DNA of 64,000 nt from Rheinheimera hassiensis (GCF_022436675.1 NZ_JAKUJZ010000001.1:310001-374000), one strand, 5' to 3'; shown: positions 35,161-43,146, counted from the first letter of the stretch. A program made the numbers and translations. Notes: generated by a model not told the origin, from the sequence alone.

Positions 35161-35867
35161 CCTACAGCGTTGTGATAGTGGAAGATGAAATAGAAGTAGC
35201 GCAATTACTGGCGCAGTATTTACTGTCGCCGGATAAAAGGCGCGCTAACGCACCGCGTTATCAGGTATTGGGCATTGCCAGCGATCTGGCCACGGCCCGC
35301 TCGGTGTTGTCGGCACTAAACCCAGCGCTGATCCTGCTGGATGTCTACCTGCCCGATGGCAGCGGCCTTACCTTGCTGTCGGAGCTGCGCGCCCGCGATA
35401 CCAACAGCGAAATTATGCTGTTAACCGCCGCCAAAGAAGTACAGGTGCTGGAAAAAGCCATGCAACTGGGCGTTTGTGACTTTCTGGTTAAACCGATAAT
35501 GTTGTCCAGGCTGGACCAGGCATTAAGCCGGTTTGAAGAAAAACAACAGCATCTGTCTGCCGCGCAGGAAGTGACCCAATCTATGGTAGATGCGCTGTTT
35601 TTAAACCCTGCTGATAGCGGTAAAGACAATGCGAACGGGCGCCTGCCCAAAGGCGTTGATGGCCTGACACTGCAAAAAGTACGGCAGGTGTTCAATGCAA
35701 CCCCCGAGCAAGCCTATACCGCCCAGCGTATCGGCGAGCAGCTGGGCATCAGCCGCTCTACCGCGCGGCGCTATCTGGAATATTTGCTGGAAAGCACAGA
35801 GCTGATGGTCGACCAAAATTACGGCGCCATCGGTCGGCCCGAGCGCAGCTACCGCAAGTGCCGTTAA
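35157..35867 (+). CDS. CitB/DcuR-type response regulator
   Basis: A 236-aa response regulator overlapping the kinase by four bases (ATGA). The receiver has the acidic pair VEDE, phospho-acceptor D62 in LILLDVYLPDGSG, threonine in MLLTAAKE and lysine in FLVKPIML. The C-terminal region (QAYTAQRIGEQLGISRSTARRYLEYLLES) is the helix-turn-helix of the CitB/DcuR group. It is expected to activate the porin-tctCBA promoter; the inverted repeats at 29002 and 29098 are candidate sites. Confidence 0.92.
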   Translation: MTYSVVIVEDEIEVAQLLAQYLLSPDKRRANAPRYQVLGIASDLATARSVLSALNPALILLDVYLPDGSGLTLLSELRARDTNSEIMLLTAAKEVQVLEKAMQLGVCDFLVKPIMLSRLDQALSRFEEKQQHLSAAQEVTQSMVDALFLNPADSGKDNANGRLPKGVDGLTLQKVRQVFNATPEQAYTAQRIGEQLGISRSTARRYLEYLLESTELMVDQNYGAIGRPERSYRKCR

Positions 35868-35885
35868 GCTGACAAAATCAGCGAA

Positions 35886-36518
35886 TTAAGGCTCGTTTAG
35901 CTCGTTATGATGCTTACTAAATACCGGTATCGTTAACTGCCATTTCATTGCCGCTAAGCGCAGCAGTAACAGTGCTGCCATACCCGTTACCATAGCAGGC
36001 AATTGTGCTACACCCAATGCCAGTAAGACGGTGTATACCACGCCGCCAAAAATGCAGGTTACTGCATAAAGCTCGCCACGAAACACCATCGGCACCTCAC
36101 GGCACAGCACATCGCGGATCATGCCACCACAGACACCGCTCATGGTACCCAGCAATATTGCTACCATGGTGGAAGTGCCGTGATCCAGCGCCTTTTGCGT
36201 ACCCATAATAACGAAGAATGCCAACCCCAGCGCATCAAACAGTTGCAGGGTATTATGCGGAATGGTTAAACGGTTGCGCACCAGTAAAATAGTGGCCACA
36301 ACAGCGATAAAAATGGCGTAAAAATAGCTGTTATTGTTAATCCAGATCACCGGGGTATCCAGAATCACATCGCGCAAGGTACCGCCACCAATAGCAGTCA
36401 CGCTGGCCAGCACTATCACGCCAAAGCCGTCCATCTGGTTGCGCCATGCTGCTAAAGTGCCGGAAATAGCAAACACCGCAATGCCAAGTAAATCAAACCA
36501 GTGAAAATAGCTTTCCAT
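35886..36518 (-). CDS. TRIC-type cation channel (UPF0126, YadS/YicG family)
   Basis: A 210-aa inner-membrane protein with seven helices in two homologous halves. The two conserved glycine-rich kinks TAIGGGTLRDVILD and GTMSGVCGGMIRDVLCREVP are the signature of bacterial trimeric intracellular cation (TRIC) channels. Bacterial homologues conduct potassium or other cations in crystal and lipid studies; the cellular role is unclear. It converges on the response regulator with 18 bases between. Confidence 0.92.
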   Translation of the reverse strand: MESYFHWFDLLGIAVFAISGTLAAWRNQMDGFGVIVLASVTAIGGGTLRDVILDTPVIWINNNSYFYAIFIAVVATILLVRNRLTIPHNTLQLFDALGLAFFVIMGTQKALDHGTSTMVAILLGTMSGVCGGMIRDVLCREVPMVFRGELYAVTCIFGGVVYTVLLALGVAQLPAMVTGMAALLLLRLAAMKWQLTIPVFSKHHNELNEP

Positions 36519-36676
36519 ATCTGCCCCCAGGCTGTTTCAGCGGCCAAAGTAACAGGCTTTGGCAACAGCGTAAATAGGTGGCATAGCGATAAAAAAGCCG
36601 CCAGCTTTACTGTTCGGCCAATGCTATTTGTGTTAACATTTTACCGTTTTTTTAACACACTTTTTAAAGGATTAGT

Positions 36677-37627
36677 ATGAACAAGTCAGTGATAGCGTTG
36701 GTTGTGGTAGCTGTAGCCGCAGGTGGCGGATTGTATTATGCCAATACGCTGGCGGAAGACGCCATTAAACAGCAGATTGAACAGGCAAACCAAAGCTACC
36801 GCGACCTTGCCGGCAACGGCGAAATCCCACAATTCTCATTGGCTTATAAAGATGTGTCGGCCAACGTACTTACCTCAAGCTATAGCATCAGTGGCCTGGA
36901 TGTCACCATGGCTGAACTGGGCCAGGTTGCCACCATCGAGCTTATTACTGCCAAAGGTGTTAAGCCACAAAGCCTGGCCGACAAAGCCAGTATGCAAATA
37001 ACCGGTATTAAAGCCGCCCCTGCCGTACTGCAATTGCTGCCGCCTCACATCAGCGCCTTTGTGCAAAGCCTGGCGCTGCACGGTGATTACAGCTACGAAT
37101 ATCAGGCCGACGGCCAGCTGTTATTCAGCCAGCAAACCCGCGTTAATGACGAATTTAGCCTGAGCTATGACTTTACTCTGGCGCAAATGCAGCAATTCTG
37201 GCAATACGCTAAAGAGTTCAGCGCCATGTCACCAGAGCAACAACAAGCGCTTACCGTCAGCGAAGACTATGTACAGCAGGTAATGGGCAAACTGGCTACC
37301 GGTGCCTTAAGCAGTGGCAATATTACTATTGAAAACAAAGGTTTTATTGAACGCGCTGTTGCCATGGCGGCCGAACAAGGCCAGGCACCGGATCTGAAAA
37401 CCATACAGGGCATGGCGCTGCTGAATATTTCTATGCTGGAACCGCTGCCACAGCCAATGAAAGACAGCCTGACCGCCTTTGTTAATAACCCGGAAAAGCT
37501 CAAACTTACGTTTAACTTTGCCGAGCCACTGCAGTTTGAAAAACTGGCTACCGGTGAACCCATACCTGGCCTGGAAACACCAGAAGCCATTATTGAACAC
37601 GCTAATCTGCAGCTGATTGCCAATTAA
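36677..37627 (+). CDS. DUF945-like membrane-anchored periplasmic protein
   Basis: A 316-aa protein with one N-terminal anchor (SVIALVVVAVAAGGGLYYANTLAED) and a long extracytoplasmic part. Repeated strand patterns such as VLTSSYSISGLDVTM, ISAFVQSLALHGDYSYEYQADGQL and FSLSYDFTLAQM resemble YdgA/DUF945 proteins, but the match is weak and the protein is shorter than YdgA. No catalytic residues are recognised. AAGGATTAGT gives a good ribosome site. Treat as a conserved-looking hypothetical protein. Confidence 0.65.
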   Translation: MNKSVIALVVVAVAAGGGLYYANTLAEDAIKQQIEQANQSYRDLAGNGEIPQFSLAYKDVSANVLTSSYSISGLDVTMAELGQVATIELITAKGVKPQSLADKASMQITGIKAAPAVLQLLPPHISAFVQSLALHGDYSYEYQADGQLLFSQQTRVNDEFSLSYDFTLAQMQQFWQYAKEFSAMSPEQQQALTVSEDYVQQVMGKLATGALSSGNITIENKGFIERAVAMAAEQGQAPDLKTIQGMALLNISMLEPLPQPMKDSLTAFVNNPEKLKLTFNFAEPLQFEKLATGEPIPGLETPEAIIEHANLQLIAN

Positions 37628-37660
37628 TTTCGCACATTTGCACGAAGGCGCAGACACAAT

Positions 37661-37693
37661 CCGGGCTTGAAAAGTAATATTGACCGAGCCCGG
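37661..37693. terminator. Intergenic terminator hairpin
   Basis: CCGGGCTTG (37661-37669) pairs with CGAGCCCGG (37685-37693) with one wobble; TTATTTATT follows. It lies between the DUF945-like gene and the convergent FAD oxidoreductase and can serve the plus strand. Confidence 0.6.
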
Positions 37694-37717
37694 TTATTTA
37701 TTCTGCTTAATGCAAAA

Positions 37718-38929
37718 CTAATCTAGCCGTGAGAAACCAAACAACGGTGCCAATGGATGGCTGCGGCCTTCAAGAGTGGCGCGCAGTAAACCAGCCCCTA
37801 TCATGCTGTAACTAATACCATTGCCACCATAAGCCATAGCAAACAATACCCTTGGGCCCCATTGTGGGTGTTCACCAAAAAACGGCAGGCCATCTACAGT
37901 TTCGGCAAAGGTGCCGCCCCAGGAAAATGCCGGCCGTAATGTCAGTTCTGGCAGCAGCTTTTCTACTTTTTTAACCAGCCCTTTGGCTTTGCTTTCAACC
38001 CTTTTATCACGGCGCGCCGGTATATCGGTATCATCGTCATCGCCGCCTACCAGCAAGCGGTTATCACCGGTGGTACGCATATAAAGATACGGCCGGGCCG
38101 ATTCCCATGCCATAGTTGACGCTAGCCACCCCAGATCTTCTGCCGCCATAGGATCGGTTATAAATGCATAGCTGCTGCGATTTTTCGCTACCGACTGCTT
38201 CAGCCATTTTTGCGAAGCGTAACCTGCCGCCATTACTAGGTGTTTAGTGTGGATCTGATGCCCTTCAGCAGTGCGCAAAGTAACCTTGTTCGCAGTGGGC
38301 TTAATGCTGGCGATGACCGTGCGGTCAAACACCCTGCCACCACGTTCTGTCAGGCGCAGCAATAACCGGGACGCCATCCGGTACGGATCAATACAACCAG
38401 CCAGCTTACTGAGAATAGCGCACGGCGCTTTGATACCAAATTGCTCTTTTACACCCGCTGCATCCAGCCACTGCATAGCAAACTGATGCTTTTTACGCAG
38501 CAGATATTCCTCACGTAATGCTGTTTTATCACTGCGTTTACTGGCGTAATAAAGGCTGTGCTGCATGCTAAAGTCGACGTCGCCCAGCTCATTCGCCAGC
38601 TTACCGATATCTGTAATTGCCGCCGCGCACGCCTTATAAGCCAGCACGGCCTGGGTTTCGCCGTACATTGTGGCTAAATCGACCATATGGGTATCAATTT
38701 CATACTGTAACAGGGCCGTACTTGCCGCAGAGCTGCCCCAGCCAATATCGCGCTGCTCTACCACTACGACGTCAAAACCATGCGTTGTCAGCTCATCAGC
38801 GATCAGTGAGCCGGTTATACCACCGCCGACCACAACCACGTCGCAACTGATATCCGCCTGTAGTTGCGGAAAAGCACACATCAGGCCATTTTTGATGGCC
38901 CAGAACGGGTAACCGCTTTTCAGATCCAT
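37718..38929 (-). CDS. FAD-dependent oxidoreductase, DadA/glycine-oxidase fold
   Basis: A 403-aa flavoprotein of the DAO superfamily. The dinucleotide-binding fold is clear: CDVVVVGGGITGSLIADEL (GxGxxG) with the acidic residue in VVVVEQRDIGWGSSAAS about 20 residues later. A second FAD contact occurs in HLVMAAGYASQKWL and the C-terminal GLPFFGEHPQWGPRVLFAMAYGGNGISYSM. Such enzymes oxidise amino acids or amines to imines. No partner gene indicates the substrate. Confidence 0.87.
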   Translation of the reverse strand: MDLKSGYPFWAIKNGLMCAFPQLQADISCDVVVVGGGITGSLIADELTTHGFDVVVVEQRDIGWGSSAASTALLQYEIDTHMVDLATMYGETQAVLAYKACAAAITDIGKLANELGDVDFSMQHSLYYASKRSDKTALREEYLLRKKHQFAMQWLDAAGVKEQFGIKAPCAILSKLAGCIDPYRMASRLLLRLTERGGRVFDRTVIASIKPTANKVTLRTAEGHQIHTKHLVMAAGYASQKWLKQSVAKNRSSYAFITDPMAAEDLGWLASTMAWESARPYLYMRTTGDNRLLVGGDDDDTDIPARRDKRVESKAKGLVKKVEKLLPELTLRPAFSWGGTFAETVDGLPFFGEHPQWGPRVLFAMAYGGNGISYSMIGAGLLRATLEGRSHPLAPLFGFSRLD

Positions 38930-39012
38930 CCGCCAGTCCTCAGGTAACTCTGCTTATTAACATAATGTTATTATCGCTTACTAAGCACAGTACGCCGATT
39001 AGCCTGGCAAGG

Positions 39013-39042
39013 CTATTGCTATTGCTATTGCTATTGCTATTG
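39013..39042. repeat. Five tandem copies of the hexamer CTATTG
   Basis: Five perfect copies followed by a partial one (CTG). The repeat spans the 3' end of the minus-strand glycosylase gene, whose TAG stop is at 39037-39039; on that strand it reads CAATAG, a stop codon every six bases. Length changes would not alter the protein. Confidence 0.9.
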
Positions 39043-39642
39043 CTGTTTCAGTAACAACACCTGTTTAACCCGGGCCTGTAGCTTTGGCAACAGCTGCTCG
39101 GCAAACCAGGGGTTGCGTTTCAACCAGATATTATTGCGTGGGCTTGGGTGTGGCAGCGGGATGATGTCTGGCCAGTAATTCTGCCAGAACGCCACGGTGT
39201 CGGTTACCGAGGATTTGGCTGTCGGTAAGTGATAAGCCTGCGCATACTGGCCAATCACAATCGTCAGTTGCAGATTTTTTAACGGCTGCAGCAGTGCCTG
39301 ACGCCAGGCAGGGACGCATTCTGGCCGCGGCGGTAAGTCGCCACTTTTGCCGGTACCGGGGAAACAAAAACCCATCGGCAAAATTGCCACCAGTTGCGGG
39401 TTATAAAATTGCTCAGCCGTTAAACCAAGCCATTGCCGCAAACGCTCGCCACTGGCATCAGCAAATGGCACGCCAGCCTCATGCGCCTTTCGCCCCGGCG
39501 CCTGGCCAGCAATTAAAATCCGTGCCGCCGGGTGCCACTGCAAAATGGGCTTCGGCCCCAGCGGCAAATCCCCCGCGCACAAGGTGCAACGCCGCACATC
39601 TTCAAGCAAGCTCAGCCGTTCAGGCATGCTTAGCCGCAGCAT
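39037..39642 (-). CDS. Uracil-DNA glycosylase superfamily protein
   Basis: A 201-aa protein of the uracil-DNA glycosylase fold. RILIAGQAPGRKAHEAGVPFADASGERLRQWLG is motif 1 with the GQAPG turn, and the C-terminal LPHPSPRNNIWLKRNPWF is the HPSP-type motif 2 with catalytic-loop histidine. CTLC at residues 19-22 has two of the cysteines that bind an iron-sulfur cluster in family 4 enzymes, but the other two are not evident, so family 4 is not claimed. The related E. coli-type mug/udg genes differ. A start at 39642 gives a 23-base overlap with the previous gene; the ATG at 39627 is an alternative. Confidence 0.82.
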   Translation of the reverse strand: MLRLSMPERLSLLEDVRRCTLCAGDLPLGPKPILQWHPAARILIAGQAPGRKAHEAGVPFADASGERLRQWLGLTAEQFYNPQLVAILPMGFCFPGTGKSGDLPPRPECVPAWRQALLQPLKNLQLTIVIGQYAQAYHLPTAKSSVTDTVAFWQNYWPDIIPLPHPSPRNNIWLKRNPWFAEQLLPKLQARVKQVLLLKQQ

Positions 39643-39961
39643 AAATCCAGCACTCAGTACCGGATTTTAGCACCGCTTTTACCCGCACATAGGCTTCGAC
39701 TTCGTAATCATCGGCTTGCGCCAGCTCGGCATCGGTCAGCTCAAATACGGTGCCGGGTACCTCATCGGCAGTATTACCGCTAAGGCGTAAAATCGGGTGG
39801 AATGCCTTGCCGCTTTCGCGCAGCACGCGCTCGTCGGTTATTTCCACCTCGCCGATAATATAGCCCTGCAGAATATCTTTGCTGCCGCTTAGCTCGCGGC
39901 CAAAGTTGGCCAGCTGGACATTTTTTTGCTGCAGGGTGCCGTAAGAGAATAGTTTAGCCAT
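39620..39961 (-). CDS. Gamma-glutamylcyclotransferase (AIG2/YtfP-like)
   Basis: A 113-aa protein with the AIG2/GGCT fold. LFSYGTLQQKNVQ is the substrate-binding YGTL motif; VPGTVFELTDAELAQADDYEVEAYVRVKAVL is the conserved latter half with the catalytic-type glutamate. The family cleaves gamma-glutamyl peptides or amines with release of 5-oxoproline, or has an unknown role. It overlaps and is co-transcribed with the uracil-glycosylase-like gene. Confidence 0.9.
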   Translation of the reverse strand: MAKLFSYGTLQQKNVQLANFGRELSGSKDILQGYIIGEVEITDERVLRESGKAFHPILRLSGNTADEVPGTVFELTDAELAQADDYEVEAYVRVKAVLKSGTECWIYAAAKHA

Positions 39962-39975
39962 GATTAACCTTGCCC

Positions 39976-40000
39976 AGTGTTGAGTGTTGAGTGTTGAGTG
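39976..40000. repeat. Three tandem copies of the heptamer AGTGTTG
   Basis: Copies at 39976-39982, 39983-39989 and 39990-39996 plus a partial AGTG. It lies 15 bases upstream of the gamma-glutamylcyclotransferase start, inside its probable leader or promoter, so copy-number change could alter expression. Confidence 0.8.
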
Positions 40001-40071
40001 CGATAAGTTTACTGCCGCAGTGGGTTGAGGTACAGCGCCTTTCGGGCTGCAAATCGGGACCTTACACTAAG

Positions 40072-40344
40072 TTAGACAAATGCTATCCAACGACCAGCGG
40101 TGATAATGGCAAGCCATAAAGTAAGCGAGATTAAGGCGCTGAGTTTCAGCAGTAACGTGGCTGGCTGGCCTGCCAGCAGGGCGCGCCAGCACGGCAGGCA
40201 ATGCACCAGCATTACATTAATTAAAGCCAGACTAATTAATGACAATTTCAGCAGAAAAGCACTATTGCCAAGATAGTGCGCAGGCTGCACGCTAAATAAC
40301 AGCACACCGGTTAGTATTGCCATGTTGTTGGGAGCAGGCTTCAT
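40072..40344 (-). CDS. Small membrane protein, possibly the C-terminal part of a DUF6644-like protein
   Basis: A 90-aa protein with two to three hydrophobic helices (MAILTGVLLFSVQ, FLLKLSLISLALINVMLV, LLKLSALISLTLWLAIITAGRWIAFV). The ending TLWLAIITAGRWIAFV recalls the last helix of longer DUF6644/DUF2214 membrane proteins, so it may be a shortened gene. It has its own ribosome site (AGGTGG, 6 bases before ATG), which argues that it is translated. Function unknown. Confidence 0.5.
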   Translation of the reverse strand: MKPAPNNMAILTGVLLFSVQPAHYLGNSAFLLKLSLISLALINVMLVHCLPCWRALLAGQPATLLLKLSALISLTLWLAIITAGRWIAFV

Positions 40345-40418
40345 ACACCCACCTTTTCAGGCAAACATAACGCCCGCCATTGGCCGCGCGAGGTACGAGC
40401 GTCAGTTGCATGGTATTG

Positions 40419-41261
40419 TTATAGCGCAACCGGTTCATCACGCATTCTTTCCCATGTTTGTACCATAAGCTTCTTGGTGGCCCCCCAACGATAACCGCCC
40501 AGCGCACCACTTTGCTGTATAACCCTGTGACAGGGGATCAGTAAAGCCACCGGATTTGCTCCGATGGCGTTACCAACCGCCCTTGCAGCCTTGGGGGCAC
40601 CCAAGGCCTTGGCTACCTGGGCATAGCTGGCCAAAGCGCCAGGTGGTATTTTCAGCAGAGCACGCCAAACAGCTATCTGGAAATTTGTTCCTGCCACATG
40701 CAGCGACAACGGACCTTGCCTGGAAGCTGTGCCACTGCTAAAAAAGGCATCAATAACATGGCACGTAGCTGCCAGGCTTTCTCTGATCGAACTGAGAGGC
40801 CAAGCGTTATGCAAGTCATCCAGCAACGCCTCCATGCTATTGAAGTCCATGAACTCTGCCCGGCAAACACCACGCCGGGTGACTGCCACAAACATAGGTC
40901 CCAGTGGGGTAGGATGTACTCCATACTCGATCTGTACCTCCTTACCTCGATTTTTATACTCGCCGGGCGTGACGGCCTCCAGTTGCACAAAGTGATCATG
41001 CAACCTTGAACTGCCGCTTAGCCCAAGCTCATGTGAGACATCAAGCAAGGAGCGGGAATTATCCAGCAATCCTTTACCCCGCTCCAATGTCAGCACCTGT
41101 AAAAAGCGCTTCGGCGTAGTACCTGCCCAGCGGCAAAACAGCCTTTGAAAGTGATACGGGCTCAGATGCACATGGCGGGCTATCTCCTCTAAACTGGGCT
41201 GATCAGCAGCCCTATCGACCAAATAGGCCATAGCGCTTGCGATTCGGTCATAGTCTGACAT
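40419..41261 (-). CDS. AraC-type HTH fused to O6-methylguanine-DNA methyltransferase
   Basis: A 280-aa Ada-like protein. The N-terminal about 100 residues form an AraC helix-turn-helix (LEEIARHVHLSPYHFQRLFCRWAG), the middle is a ribonuclease-H-like domain, and the C-terminus is the alkyl-acceptor domain with IPCHRVIQQSGALGGYRWG; the cysteine of PCHRV takes the methyl group. The N-terminal zinc/methylphosphotriester domain of classical Ada is missing, so activation by methyl transfer at that site is not possible. ATG 41261 with AGAGG eight bases upstream is chosen over an upstream TTG. Eleven bases separate it from the SDR gene, suggesting one operon. Confidence 0.9.
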   Translation of the reverse strand: MSDYDRIASAMAYLVDRAADQPSLEEIARHVHLSPYHFQRLFCRWAGTTPKRFLQVLTLERGKGLLDNSRSLLDVSHELGLSGSSRLHDHFVQLEAVTPGEYKNRGKEVQIEYGVHPTPLGPMFVAVTRRGVCRAEFMDFNSMEALLDDLHNAWPLSSIRESLAATCHVIDAFFSSGTASRQGPLSLHVAGTNFQIAVWRALLKIPPGALASYAQVAKALGAPKAARAVGNAIGANPVALLIPCHRVIQQSGALGGYRWGATKKLMVQTWERMRDEPVAL

Positions 41262-41272
41262 GAGGCTGCCTC

Positions 41273-42037
41273 TCAAACACGATTTATAGATACACCGCCA
41301 TCTACCAACATCGCAGTACCAGTGGTGAAACTGGAGGCATCGGAGGCTAAGTATAATGCAGACTGAGCAATTTCATCTGGTGTCGCCATCCGCTTAAGAG
41401 CATGTAAATTATGCACAAATGCCAATGCTTCTGGCGTATTAGCAAACTCACGTCCTGCCGGCGTATCAGTACCACCAGGCAGAAGGGCATTGACCCGGAT
41501 ATTCTGAGGCCCATGCTCTGACGCCAGCACTTGAGTCAACCCAATAAGGCCCGCCTTACTGGCTGCGTAGGCTGCCATGCCTGGCATACCTGCGGTGTAA
41601 CCAACGAAGGTAGAGGTGAAAATTAATGAACCGCCTTTTCGGGCAGCCATGGCGGGCAGTTGGTACTTTGCGCCCAAAAATGCGCTGGTTAAGTTGGTCG
41701 CAATAACCTGATCCCAGTTGGTTTGTGACATCTCAGGGACAGGGCCCATAGCACCCAGGATAGCCGCATTGTTAAAAGCGATATCCAATCCACCAAAGTG
41801 GCTTACCGCCTTATCTACCAAAGCTTTGGCAAAAGCTTCTTCGCCAACATCACCGGCTATTGCCAGTGCCTGCCCGCCTTCCGTGTTGATTAAGTCCACA
41901 AGGTCATCAAGCTCCTGCTGTCGCCGTGCTGCCACCACTACGGCAGCGCCTTCTCTGGCAAAAAGCTTCGCAGTTGCGTAACCAATTCCGGTGCTGGCGC
42001 CGGTAATAATAGCAACTTTGTTGGCAAGTATAGTCAT
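41273..42037 (-). CDS. Short-chain dehydrogenase/reductase
   Basis: A 254-aa classical SDR. Cofactor loop ITGASTGIGYATA (TGxxxGxG), NNAAI (NNAG-like), catalytic serine in SLIFTSTFVG, YAASK with the catalytic tyrosine and lysine, and PGGTDTPAG. VVVAARR after strand 2 suggests NADP(H). The C-terminal FTTGTAMLVDGGVSI is typical of FabG-like members. The substrate is unknown. It is the first gene of the SDR-ogt pair; a 12-bp palindrome marks its promoter. Confidence 0.92.
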   Translation of the reverse strand: MTILANKVAIITGASTGIGYATAKLFAREGAAVVVAARRQQELDDLVDLINTEGGQALAIAGDVGEEAFAKALVDKAVSHFGGLDIAFNNAAILGAMGPVPEMSQTNWDQVIATNLTSAFLGAKYQLPAMAARKGGSLIFTSTFVGYTAGMPGMAAYAASKAGLIGLTQVLASEHGPQNIRVNALLPGGTDTPAGREFANTPEALAFVHNLHALKRMATPDEIAQSALYLASDASSFTTGTAMLVDGGVSINRV

Positions 42038-42060
42038 CGTTACTCCTCTAGGATCTGCTT

Positions 42061-42089
42061 ACTATAAAAGGGCATATGCCCGAACAGAT
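42061..42089 (-). promoter_or_regulatory. Promoter-proximal palindrome upstream of the SDR gene
   Basis: GGGCATATGCCC (42070-42081) is a perfect 12-bp palindrome. On the minus strand a -10-like TATAGT (42066-42061) follows three bases later, and GAGG precedes the ATG at 42037. The palindrome is placed where a repressor or activator would contact the promoter. The regulator is unknown. Confidence 0.5.
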
Positions 42090-42145
42090 GCTATATTAGG
42101 AGGCCGAACGACTACTGCCGACCCGAATCTTGCTGTACTTCAATT

Positions 42146-42203
42146 GCGCTATAACGCTCAAAGCAGCTGTGCAGTGCGCGTCGGCTAGCTTTGCTTGTTA
42201 GCG
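42146..42203 (-). other. attC-like site A
   Basis: On the minus strand: CGCTAAC (outer arm), three unpaired bases, CAAAGC-T-AGC, a 16-base end loop, GCT-GCTTTG, three unpaired bases, GTTATAG. Outer AAC/GTT pair, the inner CAAAGC/GCTTTG boxes pair, the spacer between them does not, and one base (T) is extra on one arm. This is the folded structure of integron attC sites (R''/L''/L'/R' with extrahelical base), although the outer boxes match RYYYAAC/GTTRRRY only in part. Confidence 0.5.
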
Positions 42204-42223
42204 TATCTGAGCTCGAATACATA

Positions 42224-42433
42224 CTAAGTAAACAAAGCCTCAAGCTGTGCTGTTTGTTCAGGGCTAAGCTCATTTAACGTCTGCAATGCATCTTTAAATG
42301 CTGCTTTGGCATCTTCTGCCATTTTGAAATGTAAGTAAGCCTTAATTAAGGCTGTATGAGCATTCAAAGATTGAGGATAGTTTTTTCGATTCCACTTCAG
42401 TAATGCCAAAGCATCATCATTATTCCGTTTAAT
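42224..42433 (-). pseudogene. 5'-truncated TPR-like tail fragment
   Basis: An open frame of about 69 codons that has no ATG and is preceded by an in-frame stop at 42434-42436. It reads DDALALLKWNRKNYPQSLN, then AHTALIKAYLHFKMAEDAKAAFKDALQTL, a tetratricopeptide-type tail like those at the C-terminus of some serine hydrolases. It is probably the remaining 3' end of a larger gene captured between two attC-like sites. Confidence 0.6.
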
Positions 42434-42482
42434 TTAAAAAACTAAAAATGTCAGTCGCGATTAGAATGCAAGACGATTTCAG

Positions 42483-42543
42483 CGCTAACGCCTTAGTTAA
42501 TCTGAGCCGCCTAGCAGCTTCGGCTTGAATAAACTATTAGGGC
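42483..42543 (-). other. attC-like site B
   Basis: Imperfect palindrome. On the minus strand CCCTAAT at one end and GTTAGCG at the other frame inner boxes TTCAAGCCG and CGGCTCAGA around an 11-base loop. The TAA stop codon of the DUF4440/NTF2-like gene lies in the outer arm, a common arrangement in gene cassettes. Outer boxes are degenerate. Confidence 0.45.
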
Positions 42544-43019
42544 TCGCTTGCAGGCCGGTGGCCATAACTGAGCACGCGGGTAAGCTCCCATTTGCCATTT
42601 TGCTCACGCCAGATCATGGTGAAGTCAGCCAGTCCTTCGCACGCGCCGCCCGAAAACTGGCAGAAGCGGTGCGAGCCCTGTGCAATGGCGCCAAAGCCCT
42701 TGATTGGATAAACCTTCAGGGATCCGGCCACGAGCTCGCGACTGAACTTGCCGCAGACATTCTTACGAGTGCCCGCGATCATGTCTTCACGAGTCCACGT
42801 GACCCCGCCGTTGTCATGGTAGAACTCAACGTCTTCTGCAAAGTAACTGGCGTGCTTGTCGAGTTGCCCTGACTCGGCGCAATGGTTGAATGCATCAAAT
42901 ACTGCCGTGTCCAGCGCGGCTACTGTGTTGTAGAGTCTTTCCTGCTCGGGTGCAATCTCAGCATTGACGCCAAAGATGATGGTGGTTGCGGCAATCAGGG
43001 CAACGTTCGTAGTTCTCAT
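42537..43019 (-). CDS. Exported SnoaL/NTF2-like (DUF4440-type) protein
   Basis: A 160-aa protein: signal peptide about 1-20 (MRTTNVALIAATTIIFGVNA), then a cone-shaped NTF2-like fold (FDAFNHCAESGQLDKHASYFAEDVEFYHDNGGVTWTREDM, with the C-terminal FTMIWREQNGKWELTRVLSYGHRP). Members bind small molecules or act as isomerases or dehydratases, and the specific role cannot be told. Its start follows attC-like site C by about 30 bases and its stop lies in site B, so it is probably an integron cassette gene. GC content and codon use look richer than in its AT-rich flank. Confidence 0.8.
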   Translation of the reverse strand: MRTTNVALIAATTIIFGVNAEIAPEQERLYNTVAALDTAVFDAFNHCAESGQLDKHASYFAEDVEFYHDNGGVTWTREDMIAGTRKNVCGKFSRELVAGSLKVYPIKGFGAIAQGSHRFCQFSGGACEGLADFTMIWREQNGKWELTRVLSYGHRPASEP

Positions 43020-43046
43020 AAAATCAAAGACTCCTGAAATTGGGTT

Positions 43047-43100
43047 GCGAGCTCAACGCCCAAATTTAGCGCGGAAATCCGCGCAGCTGGTTGACGTCGC
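43047..43100 (-). other. attC-like site C
   Basis: Outer arms GCGAGCTCAAC (43047-43057) and GTTGACGTCGC (43090-43100) pair except for two central bases; inner arms GCGCGGA and TCCGCGC (43069-43084) pair perfectly. On the minus strand the 3' box GTTGAGC fits the attC consensus GTTRRRY exactly, just upstream of the DUF4440 gene. The middle differs from a textbook attC. Confidence 0.45.
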
Positions 43101-43146
43101 AGCCAGCACTTTTTGCTGGCGATAATATTTGTTTGATGCATTTTAT

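Noticed and set aside
39013-39042. CRISPR array
   Set aside because: Hexamer repeats without spacers; no cas genes and no other regular repeats in the window.
42525-42872. 115-aa plus-strand frame opposite the NTF2-like gene
   Set aside because: The minus-strand protein has a signal peptide and a recognised fold; the plus frame has neither.
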